From the NCBI GenBank assembly GCA_003354225.1, contig PIVH01000137.1:1-7596 (forward strand): DNA of 7,596 nucleotides. Reading direction: 5' to 3'. Made by a program: the position numbers and the translations under genes. Below, piece after piece: positions 1-6,803 of the stretch. This DNA comes from Globobulimina sp. Lineage: Eukaryota; Foraminifera; Rotaliida. The notes beneath the pieces were generated by a model. The model was given only the letters and a program-made list of their open reading frames with translations, was not told the DNA's origin and did not search any database. Each line of letters starts with the position of its first letter. Within the stretch, counting starts at the first letter, position 1.

Positions 1-83
1 GTACCCGTTTTTCTTTCATACTTTCTTAAAGTTTTGAAGAAGGAATACAATTTTCTTTCAAAGTTAATTTTTTCGACATCAGA

Positions 84-584
84 ATGGCCAAACCTGAACC
101 AATAATAAGTCTCCAACACGTCATTGATGAATCTGACAATGATGAAAGTGAATTGGAGGTAGACGAAGGAGTGGCAACAAGACGAAGAAAGCAGTTTGCT
201 CGTATATGCAAGACCTCGTGTTGCTCTATAATCTCCATTATGATGATTGGTGTTATCGTAAGTGGTCTGTGGTATGGTGCATATGATCCATATGAAATAA
301 ACACAACAGGAACAACTAATTCAATCGGTATATGTAATAAGAATCAAAATAATGGTTATTGCGAATGCATATCACGTGATCACGATTCTGACAATGTGTA
401 TTATTCATGGAAAGTGGTAGACGATTGTAATGGCAATATGCCATGTGATCTGTATGAAATATTTGACACTCATCAACATATTTTTACTGATCAATACACA
501 TTTGAAATTGGAAATGTATACTCATGTGACACAAATGATCAATGCACCGCAATATATGTAAACACAGAAGCTGATACTATTTAA
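84..584 (+). CDS. Small single-pass (probably type II) membrane protein with Cys-bearing ectodomain, unknown function
   Basis: A 166-residue ORF that I do not recognise. Residues 1-45 are polar and acidic (DESDNDESELEVDEG at 15-29), followed by a basic RRRK at 33-36 and three cysteines (42, 46, 47) just before the membrane, possible palmitoylation sites. One hydrophobic helix spans about 48-67. The basic flank on the N-terminal side suggests a cytosolic N-terminus and a luminal or extracellular C-terminus. The C-terminal 98 residues carry seven cysteines (84, 93, 95, 115, 121, 148, 154), an odd number that would leave one unpaired or available for an intermolecular disulfide. An N-glycosylation sequon (NTT) lies at 73. 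The start has A at -3 and G at +4, a good eukaryotic context. The frame upstream is open to about position 30 but has no ATG. A perfect GTAAGT at 258 lies inside the TM codons, but reading through keeps the ectodomain, so I annotate no intron. An upstream 5' exon outside the window cannot be excluded. Confidence 0.6.
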   Translation: MAKPEPIISLQHVIDESDNDESELEVDEGVATRRRKQFARICKTSCCSIISIMMIGVIVSGLWYGAYDPYEINTTGTTNSIGICNKNQNNGYCECISRDHDSDNVYYSWKVVDDCNGNMPCDLYEIFDTHQHIFTDQYTFEIGNVYSCDTNDQCTAIYVNTEADTI

Positions 585-678
585 TTTGCACATTGCACTG
601 TATACGGTGTTTCTGTATTTTGTTTGAATTTGCATGGGCATTATGTGATTTGCCCTGTCATAACTGAGTGTTTTTTGG

Positions 679-693
679 TTTGATTTGATTTGA
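679..693. repeat. TTTGA pentanucleotide, three tandem units
   Basis: TTTGA is repeated three times exactly, followed by a degenerate TTGTTTG. It is a simple repeat in the 3' region of the upstream gene. The U-rich RNA could help 3' end processing, but nothing in the sequence proves this. Confidence 0.6.
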
Positions 694-707
694 TTGTTTG
701 TGGTTTC

Positions 708-713
708 ATTAAA
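708..713 (+). promoter_or_regulatory. Candidate poly(A) signal ATTAAA for the 84-584 gene
   Basis: ATTAAA lies about 124 nt after the stop codon, downstream of a U-rich stretch. It is the common variant hexamer in animals. Its use in this organism is assumed. Confidence 0.3.
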
Positions 714-732
714 CAAAAACTGCGCGAATGCA

Positions 733-738
733 TTTATT
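733..738 (-). promoter_or_regulatory. Candidate poly(A) signal AATAAA for GPC1
   Basis: On the minus strand this reads AATAAA, about 107 nt downstream of the GPC1 stop codon. It lies only some 20 nt from the candidate signal of the opposing gene, so the two transcripts may overlap at their 3' ends. Confidence 0.35.
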
Positions 739-844
739 AGTTTTACCATAACTATTTGTGCAATTTAACACAAGTCAAGTTTATAAACAATATTATTGGT
801 TGCATTGAAACAAAGAGATAAGTTCGAGAGTCAGCAGCTCAATA

Positions 845-2311
845 TTAGATAGAGCGTGTGTCTGCAGCTTCTGATGTTCCATCCGATGATTCCTCACTTG
901 AATCATATTCAACATCACTATTACTCCAATTCTCATTCAACAAACTATCCAAATTCTCATCAATAAATAAATACTGCTCATCCAATTGTTTTGCTTTCCT
1001 CTCCAATGAATCATGATATCTCTCACTAAATACCTCAATATAATAATTTGCGCCTTGCCAGATCGAGCATAAAATCGCAAAACACATTACAAATAATTGT
1101 ATATATTTATATTTAAACAGCAACGCAGTGGGCAATATAGTCAGCTATTTACACACAAACAAAAACACAAACACACAGTGCGAGGATCACATAAAAACAC
1201 AAAAAGAAACATACCGCAAAATAAACCAAATTCAACCCAACAAAAATAACTTTCGTTTTCAATGAATTACTATCAAAATCATCCTCATTCCGCAAAATAC
1301 CCAATTTCACGCAAGCATTTTTGGCAATTTTATAACTAAAATTTTTCTATCCCTCGCCAACCATCGAAACGACGTCTCGACATCGACATTTTCATCCAAA
1401 TACGACTTGGAAACCACTTCGGTTTTGAATAAATAGGCAAACTGCCACGCCGCGTACATGAGAGTTGGGTAAAACAGCCATGCCGGGACACTTAACTCCG
1501 TGCTCTGAATCCGCACTCTGTCGTAGATAGACAACCAACGGTGGCAATACGTATAAAATGGCGGGAACGCGTGAATGAATAACGACGTCATCTTATCCAC
1601 ACTATGCAACACCATGCTATTCCGCCACACCATGATGGCGAACAAAACCGGGCCATTACTGATCACAAACAACGCCTCAAACAGCCAGGTACTGTTCGGG
1701 AAAAAGAAAATATGCGAAATGGCCACAAAGTTGACAAAATAACAGAAGTCGAACATGAAAAAATGATATTTTTTGTCCTTATAATCGATAAATCGCGCAA
1801 TCATTAATGGCACCAACATGCAGGCATAAAAATACTTAAATTGCGCTGGGTATAACAACAGAAACAGCTCAGATAAGAGCAGGGTTATTAAGGATAAGGT
1901 AAATGACATTTTGTCGATGAATTTTATTTGCGGCGGTTCTTTGATGTGGCGGCGAATGGATCGGTTCACGTTGCCGGTGATAGCGCGGCGTAATGATTTT
2001 TGAACATTGATGCGAAATTTTAAGGTTTTGGCCTTGAACTTGTCAGAGTATAAATTCTGTCTGGTTTTCAGTAATTTCATCAATTTTTTACGTTCATCGT
2101 CCACTTTGGATTTTAATTTGGAGGCTTGCGATTTGAGAGGGATTTCGCCATCGATCAGGGCTTCAAAAGTCGCCACTAGTTCGTCAAACTGTTGTTTTAC
2201 GGAAGTGGTTAGAGAGTTAGAACGTGTACGGGATCGACCATTCCGACGACGTTTGAGTAATGGTTCATTGTGGTTTGTGCGCTTGGTTTGGAAGCTTTCG
2301 TTGTTGCTCAT
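845..2311 (-). CDS. GPC1: Glycerophosphocholine acyltransferase (GPC1/GPCAT, former DUF2838), in three pieces with an apparent frame break
   Basis: Family role: acyl-CoA plus glycerophosphocholine gives lysophosphatidylcholine plus CoA at the ER membrane, feeding a PC recycling route. Seen here: a basic N-terminus (residues 18-30), a likely coiled coil at 38-100, then predicted helices near 134-154, 159-174, 183-204, 209-229 and 276-296. Family hallmarks are DFCYFVN (188-194), FPNS (204-207), NGP (219-221), WRNS (229-232), HSVDKMTSLFIH (236-247) and PP (250-251). The first frame stops at 1307, after TSFRWLARDRK. The missing C-terminus continues in another frame (1343-1215, 43 codons), then across a 70-nt intron to 1144-845, where LTILPT and WQGANYYIEVF complete the family pattern. 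The joined length of about 465 aa fits the family (roughly 380-470). The tail after residue 405 is acidic and Ser-rich. The start ATG at 2311 is the first in frame. The family call is firm; exon structure near 1343 is not. Confidence 0.88.
1145..1214 (-). other. Spliceosomal intron in GPC1 (70 nt, phase 0)
   Basis: Read on the minus strand, the intron starts GTATGT right after codon GCG and ends AAATAG before CTG. Its interior is T/G-rich with an in-frame stop. Removing it joins ...NLVYFA to LTILPT..., which recreates the continuous hydrophobic segment and the '(L/V)T-x-LPT' sequence that I recall in GPC1 proteins. The downstream exon has no ATG at its start, only codons that continue the family sequence, so it cannot be a separate gene. 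Confidence 0.85.
1336..1350 (-). other. Apparent -1 frame break in GPC1 at an A5-T4 run
   Basis: On the minus strand the reading frame GAT AGA AAA ATT runs through five A residues (1346-1342) and stops 12 codons later at 1307-1309. If one further A were present, the frame would continue as RK-NFSYKIAKN... with no stop to the intron donor at 1214. The alternative is a 53-nt GTTATA...GAG intron (1336-1284), which also restores the frame (phase 0). A lesion, a sequencing or assembly error, or ribosomal slippage on AAA are the other options. The new frame keeps a basic linker leading to DDFDSNSLKTK, resembling what I recall of GPC1 relatives, so I lean to a one-base difference. Confidence 0.6.
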
Positions 2312-2400
2312 TTGGAATTTAAATTTAAAGTTTGCTGACAGGATGTGGTATATCGTTAAACTAAAAGGTGTCCATGCTTAAGTTTACTTGACTAAGTATA

Positions 2401-2718
2401 ATGATTTATATTTATAAATATATCATAATTCACAGCTGTTTGTTGTTATTATTCTTGTTTCTGATTCATTCCAGTTGTTGGTTGATACTTTGTATGCAGA
2501 ACTACAACCTTGTAAGGAGATGGCAGGATTGCAAAAAGATTACAAGATTACAAGATTGCAAGAAGCTTACAAAAAGATTACTATTTAGTATTCTTGCTGA
2601 AACAATGGAACCAATGCGAACAATATATGTGAAAGATTATATTGGCTGCGTGTACACATTTAAATTAAATGTTGCAATGACTAACGATCAGAATGGTTAT
2701 GATATATTACATCGTTAA
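2401..2718 (+). CDS. Hypothetical small membrane protein, doubtful
   Basis: A 105-codon ORF with an ATG start. Residues 9-31 are strongly hydrophobic (CLLLLFLFLIHSSCWLILC region), like a signal or TM segment, followed by a Lys/Arg-rich stretch in which QDCKK occurs twice because of the underlying DNA repeat. It resembles no family I know. T-rich DNA yields hydrophobic translations by chance, and the basic half simply translates a tandem repeat. It overlaps the region where both neighbouring promoters should be. I keep it only as a possible small gene or upstream transcript. Confidence 0.18.
   Translation: MIYIYKYIIIHSCLLLLFLFLIHSSCWLILCMQNYNLVRRWQDCKKITRLQDCKKLTKRLLFSILAETMEPMRTIYVKDYIGCVYTFKLNVAMTNDQNGYDILHR
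2527..2581. repeat. Degenerate GATTACAA 8-bp tandem repeat
   Basis: Three contiguous 8-bp units (GATTACAA, GATTACAA, GATTGCAA) occupy 2538-2561. Related pieces flank them: GATTGCAA at 2527, and GATTAC at 2576 after a degenerate spacer. This looks like a small, partly decayed minisatellite in the divergent spacer. Confidence 0.7.
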
Positions 2719-2770
2719 TTAAGTACAGTATCGACGCAAAATCGCAAATATATATACACAGATAAAAAAC

Positions 2771-2875
2771 ATGAGAAATCGCAACGTGTACAATCCGCAC
2801 ATGTCTCCGATTCCTTATACACCCAATCATGGCGCACAAACTCCCACAGCCAAGAAGAAGAAAAGAAACGTATAG
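2771..2875 (+). CDS. Short 34-aa ORF, possible upstream ORF or 5' exon
   Basis: This ATG-to-TAG ORF encodes a Pro/Asn-rich peptide ending in KKKKRNV, with NPH, SPIPYTP and QTPT in the middle. Its DNA is visibly richer in G and C than the spacer around it and reads like coding sequence. It sits about 53 nt before the receptor start codon, where it could act as an upstream ORF. It could instead be the first exon of an alternative transcript: a GT at 2870 (GTATAG, phase 0) is phase-compatible with the acceptor at 3170. The peptide lacks a signal sequence, which argues against it being the main first exon of a surface receptor. Confidence 0.25.
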   Translation: MRNRNVYNPHMSPIPYTPNHGAQTPTAKKKKRNV

Positions 2876-2928
2876 TATTATTAAAATCATTTGTAGTGAG
2901 TTTAATGTGTGATTCGTCATTAAAATTT

Positions 2929-5900
2929 ATGATGATGAAGAAACTTTTATTCCTCATTAGTTTATGTTTATTCGCAACACGTTGAGTCAATACATATTAT
3001 TTTCACACGACTTTCTCCCCACATTTATTCAGTATAAACCAGTTAAAATATGAATAAATGTATTCAATATAAACCAATTTTGTTTTTTGCGTAAATCCGG
3101 TGAGACAGTCGTGTGTTTTTATTGTGGTGACTAACAAATAATAATATAACCAGAAACAAATGGTTTACAGTCGATATATAATCCATTATCAAGCACTGTA
3201 TCCTGCGGAGAAAATGATGATTGCAATGTCATCTGTAACGGCACAAATATTTGTCAATCAAAAGAATTCATATTTAATAGCAGTAATAATGTGATTACCA
3301 TGACTTGCCTCGGTGCCTCTGCCTGTGCCTCAGCCACAATCACATCCAGAAACCATTCATATTTATCATTATCCATTCATCGCTTAGCTGCACCAAAAAT
3401 AGCAGTCACTATTCATAACGATGGGAATGGTGTTTCTGACATTAAATGCTTAGATTATAAGTCATGTGAATTTGGAATATTTAATTTCCATTCAAATTAC
3501 GGTGATATGACCTCGATCGATTGTGGTGATTATTCGTGTTATTTTACAATAATAAATGTATATAATTCTGATTTTATAATGAATAATTCTTATCATGCCT
3601 TTAAATATGCTTCGTTATTAATTGAGAATGCTGCAAATCAATGGGCCCAGATCCTATGCAGTGAGGCTAATTCGTGCCAGTCCACTTTGTTGCGTTTCAA
3701 TGGGGGAATAGTTTCTGTCTCTTGTGTTATGGGCAATGGATGTTATAGAACCTATGTTGATGCAATCCAGAGTGACGAATTTAGTTTGCAATGTTTGGGT
3801 TATTGTAACACAATGATCGTATATTTACCGTTAAAGCCCAATGTCTCAACTATCAATGTCACATCTTCTACAACATCAGAAACATGGTTTTATTTATTGA
3901 ATTCAAATAATATTCCAAATTTTCATTGTTTTGATGGATTAGAATGTGATTCCAATTATATATTAGTATATGGCGCATCGTTAGGAATGGAATGTACCTT
4001 ATTTGTAAATTGTTCATTTCCGGTTTATGATAATATCAGTTCTATTACCAACAAGTTAATATATTTTGATGAATCGTATGTCAATCTGAATCTGAATATG
4101 AGTAATATTAGTATTGCAATAAAAACGTTAGTATACATATTGCCTTATTTACTGGATAATACACAGCGTAATACTCAAACATTGGTAACTCCATCCAATG
4201 CAAATGTAACTGTACTATGCATATATTGTTATGGGATTGTTTTTGACTTTGCTCAATCTTCAAATGCTGTGATGATTCCAGGGAAAACATATCAAGATTG
4301 CGGTTTGTGTTTATAGTGTTTTTAATTTGTTTCAAATACATTATTTTTATATATATCAAAAGATTTGTATGGCGCTCAAGATTCGTTTACGTTGACCCAA
4401 AAAGGAGTAATAATCGATACAACAAATACATTCAGTTCCGAGTGGAAACAACAAAATAACTATTATTTGGAAACAACAAATGCATTCAATGTCGAGTGTG
4501 GATTACAAACAGTGCAATGTTTAAGTAATAGTCAAATATATCTTTCATCAAATTTTGTAAACATTGATTGTACCGGAAAACAAACTGATTGTTATTCATC
4601 AGATATTTACACAACGTCAAATTCTTTTGACTTTGCCTTCAGATCATTGTGGAATATCCAATGTAACTCTAATCATCAAATTTGTGCAAATTTATTCATC
4701 CATTTTAATGATGTAAGTTGTAGATATAATGATAGTTTTCCATGCTTGCAATACATGAAAACATCCGATCCAACATCACCATCATACCGACCCACAACCA
4801 CCGATCCAACATCATACCCACCCACAACCACCGAGGCAACCACTCATCCAACAAACTATCCGACATCAAACCGAACCGATGATCCGACATCAGATCCAAC
4901 CCATCATCCAACAAAAGATCCATCTGTGGTTCCAACGCAACGCCCATCATTTTCTCCGAGCAGATATCCGACTGCGTCGAGAGAATATGATTCATTTTTC
5001 ATCATAACATATTTAATTAACGATTTAGAAAGCCAATACATTGAAATATTGGTTAATAATGCATTGGATGTCAGTAATGATATAACTGAGATCATTGAAA
5101 TATCATATTTTGAATCAAGCACACTAAAGTTTCGATTTTTTTGGTTACAAATTGAATATATATTAGGCATTCCCGTACAAGATATTAATCGCGATGTTGA
5201 GCCATTATTTCTCAATGCAAACCAAGAGATATCCATAAAAAGTAAGATTAAGTGCGATGTTATGGCTTGTCAGGTATTAGCAGACACGAATTATAATTTA
5301 AAAGATGAATTTGAAGCAATCACCCAAAGTAAATTAAGGCAGTATTTTGCTACATATGGTCTGAATTTAAATTCGCAAAATGCAGCAGCAGCACAAGAAT
5401 CCTCTCAATTAATATTTGAAATTGAAAGTGTTGGGGTTATCATGGAAGCGATATATCCGTCCAAAGCACTCACAATTTCACAAATAATGTCAAATAATAA
5501 ATTATTGCTTGTCTTGGTTGTTGTTATGTTGATGAGTATAATCATTTCATTTTTAGCATTTCTTCATTCCAATGGAGTATGTTGTGTTGCATGGGCACTC
5601 CCAATGGATGGCACATTGTGGTTTGCGTTGATTATATATGTCTTACAATGGATGCTTTTTGTAGCTGATATTAATTTATGTGTTGAACTGGCATTGCATG
5701 AATCAGTCGCAACTGATATGAGGATTACATTTTGTTTGGTTTCGTGTATTGTATTTATAGCAATTCCATATGCAACAAATCTATACTTTGCAGGGTGTGT
5801 TTCAACAATGATTCCAAACAAAAATCTTAATGCCATCGCATTCTTTAAAGGAAACACTTTCTTTTTTATGACGTTGATGGTAATTTGTGGCGGTTGTTAT

Positions 5901-6803
5901 CCTGTAATATTTTTGCTGTCGTCGAGTATATTTGGTTTACAATCTTTTAATTCAGGTTTAACAAATCACGAATTACGACAAATGAATCATATTAAGTTGG
6001 TGGCAACTGTTGCTTTGCAGAATATTCCTCAAATTATTGTGCAATGTGTTTATTCTGCCACCATTCAGTCCATTTCAGCAAACACAGCATTTGCATTCAT
6101 TACAGCGGTATTATCCATTATTTGTACTCCATTTGTAACGGTAAATATGAATCATACTCATTTCACGTATTGTATTGAAATAAAAAAAGTAAATGCTACT
6201 GAAAAATTTATAGCAAATAAAGGGAAAACACAGAAAATATCAACCATCCTTGCTCGAATATTATCGCCTTTATCTTCAAAACATATTCAAATATCACGGA
6301 ATTCAGCGGTGAATGAAGCTGGTTTGGCATTACATGTTACACACTTTGCCGATGGCGATGTGAATATTAGTCAAATAAGAAAATTATATATGGAAAAACA
6401 AGCGTTTTTAGAGAAGCAATTTGAACAACATTTCGGTTTAAATGGTGAATGTATGGTAATATTTAAGGGTATGGATGAGAATGGATTGATAAATGGAGGT
6501 AGCGAAAAATATAAAAAAAAAAAAAATATGGATTATTTACAGGAAGCAATGAATAGCGAGCGTATTGATGGCAATGTTGAATTACAGATAATTAAACCGC
6601 AACAAACTGCATTTAAGCGTGATGGAGATGGTGAGTCTGAACAAAATAATATAGCAGAAAAAGCAATGTTAATACAGGAAGAAGAAATTATTGATAAAAG
6701 CATGTCGATCGAATCAAAACAACTACATATAATTCAACAAATATTTAACGATAATTATGATGATCAAGATGATGATGATTCAGATTTTTCATTTCGTGTT
6801 TAA
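2929..6803 (+). CDS. Receptor-like membrane protein: signal peptide, Cys-repeat ectodomain, PT stalk, six-TM module; function unknown
   Basis: Three exons (2929-2980, 3154-4302, 4363-6803) give about 1213 aa. Residues 1-17 form a signal peptide (MMMKKLLFLISLCLFAT). From about 30 to 530 run some 14 units of the form hydrophobic-x-C-x(2-6)-C with strand-like stretches between them, suggesting a disulfide-stapled beta-solenoid. Residues 534-605 are a Pro/Thr/Ser stalk rich in DPT and HPT, probably O-glycosylated. Residues 608-760 form a membrane-proximal domain I cannot name. Predicted TM helices lie near 780-802, 818-844, 854-878, 899-923, 944-968 and 974-996. The fifth contains LQNIPQIIVQ, and an FNSGLT..EL segment precedes it. 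The cytosolic tail (about 1000-1213) has a Lys run and an acidic end (DDQDDDDSD). The C-x(n)-C repeats continue on both sides of the 60-nt intron, tying those exons together. Exon 1 is less certain. A role in surface adhesion or sensing is inferred from architecture only; no catalytic motif is visible. Confidence 0.75.
3021..3061. repeat. Perfect 11-bp inverted repeat inside the proposed intron
   Basis: ACATTTATTCA (3021-3031) and TGAATAAATGT (3051-3061) are exact reverse complements separated by 19 nt. The RNA could form an 11-bp AU-rich stem. It lies between the proposed donor and branch point, where folding would shorten the effective intron. Confidence 0.75.
3027..3079. repeat. Imperfect 18-bp direct repeat
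   Basis: ATTCAGTATAAACCAGTT (3027-3044) and ATTCAATATAAACCAATT (3062-3079) differ only by two G/A changes and start 35 bp apart. Together with the overlapping inverted repeat this suggests a local duplication in noncoding DNA. Confidence 0.7.
4303..4362 (+). other. Spliceosomal intron in the receptor-like gene (60 nt, phase 1)
   Basis: The donor GTTTGT follows ...YQDC plus one base; the acceptor is TCAAAAG. Removal joins G to AT to make a GAT codon, giving YQDC-D-LYGAQDS and keeping the frame. The intron carries the TAG that otherwise ends the upstream ORF. The downstream ORF has no ATG near its beginning and continues the same C-x(n)-C repeat pattern, so the two ORFs are one gene. Confidence 0.85.
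4767..4832. repeat. Tandem repeat encoding the PT stalk (36- and 30-bp units)
   Basis: Two adjacent copies start with GATCCAACATCA and end with CCCACAACCACC. The first carries a 6-bp insertion. They encode DPTSPSYRPTTT and DPTSYPPTTT. Degenerate DPT/HPT-coding units continue to about 4975. This is a length-variable type of sequence. Confidence 0.75.
6513..6526 (+). repeat. A14 homopolymer within the coding sequence
   Basis: Fourteen consecutive A residues encode a YKKKKNM stretch in the cytosolic tail of the receptor-like protein. The frame remains open for 92 codons after it and keeps the acidic C-terminus, so the count given here appears to be in frame. Such tracts are prone to sequencing, polymerase and ribosome slippage. 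Confidence 0.9.

Larger units (their letters stand above)
585..844. other. Convergent 3' spacer between the small membrane protein gene and GPC1
   Basis: This is the 3' untranslated/intergenic stretch between two genes that end towards each other. It is T-rich on the + strand and contains a TTTGA pentamer repeated three times (679-693). Candidate poly(A) signals for both strands lie close together. I see no RNA gene or convincing ORF in it. Confidence 0.6.
2312..2928. promoter_or_regulatory. Divergent spacer between GPC1 and the receptor gene
   Basis: The start codons of GPC1 (2311, minus) and the receptor-like gene (2929, plus) face away from each other across 617 nt, so the promoters of both genes should lie here. 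No clear core element can be assigned. AT-rich stretches such as the ATATATATA-like run at about 2746-2757 are possible TATA-type sequences but are common in this DNA. The stretch also holds a 105-codon ORF, a GATTACAA repeat and a 34-codon ORF, each listed separately. Confidence 0.5.
2981..3153 (+). other. Proposed first intron of the receptor-like gene (173 nt, phase 1)
   Basis: The ORF from 3291 actually stays open back to 3150 and encodes ectodomain sequence (NPLSSTVSCGENDDC) with no ATG, so an upstream exon is needed. An AG at 3152-3153 follows a CTAAC branch-point-like sequence (3131-3135). A donor GTTGAG at 2981 lets the signal-peptide ORF from 2929 join in frame, giving LFAT-Q-TNGLQS. 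The donor is weak compared with GTATGT and GTTTGT in the other introns, and the length exceeds theirs. The AG at 3169-3170 is an alternative acceptor, but in another phase. Confidence 0.5.

Noticed and set aside
1307-2311. TMEM120/TMPIT-like protein as an alternative identity for the GPC1 gene
   Set aside because: The coiled coil followed by several TM helices is similar in outline, but the DFCYFVN, NGP, WRNS and HSVDK..TS..IH motifs and the C-terminal YYIEVF fit GPC1/GPCAT.
1604-2381. Two plus-strand ORFs (1604-1807 and 2007-2381) opposite GPC1
   Set aside because: They are antisense to the strongly conserved GPC1 coding frame and encode no recognisable sequence; they are shadow frames.
2681-2990. 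Two overlapping minus-strand ORFs of 79 and 91 codons in the divergent spacer
   Set aside because: They overlap each other, the GC-richer 34-codon ORF and the signal-peptide exon on the other strand. Their hydrophobicity is what T-rich DNA gives by chance.
3291-4316. Separate genes for the ORF ending at 4316 and the ORF beginning at 4365
   Set aside because: The second has no ATG near its start, the 60-nt GT...AG interval restores the frame exactly, and the Cys-repeat pattern continues across it.
4705-5236. Minus-strand ORFs opposite the PT stalk
   Set aside because: They are complements of the repetitive stalk codons; the repeated Leu/Met/Asp pattern is the mirror of DPT/HPT codons and has no independent support.
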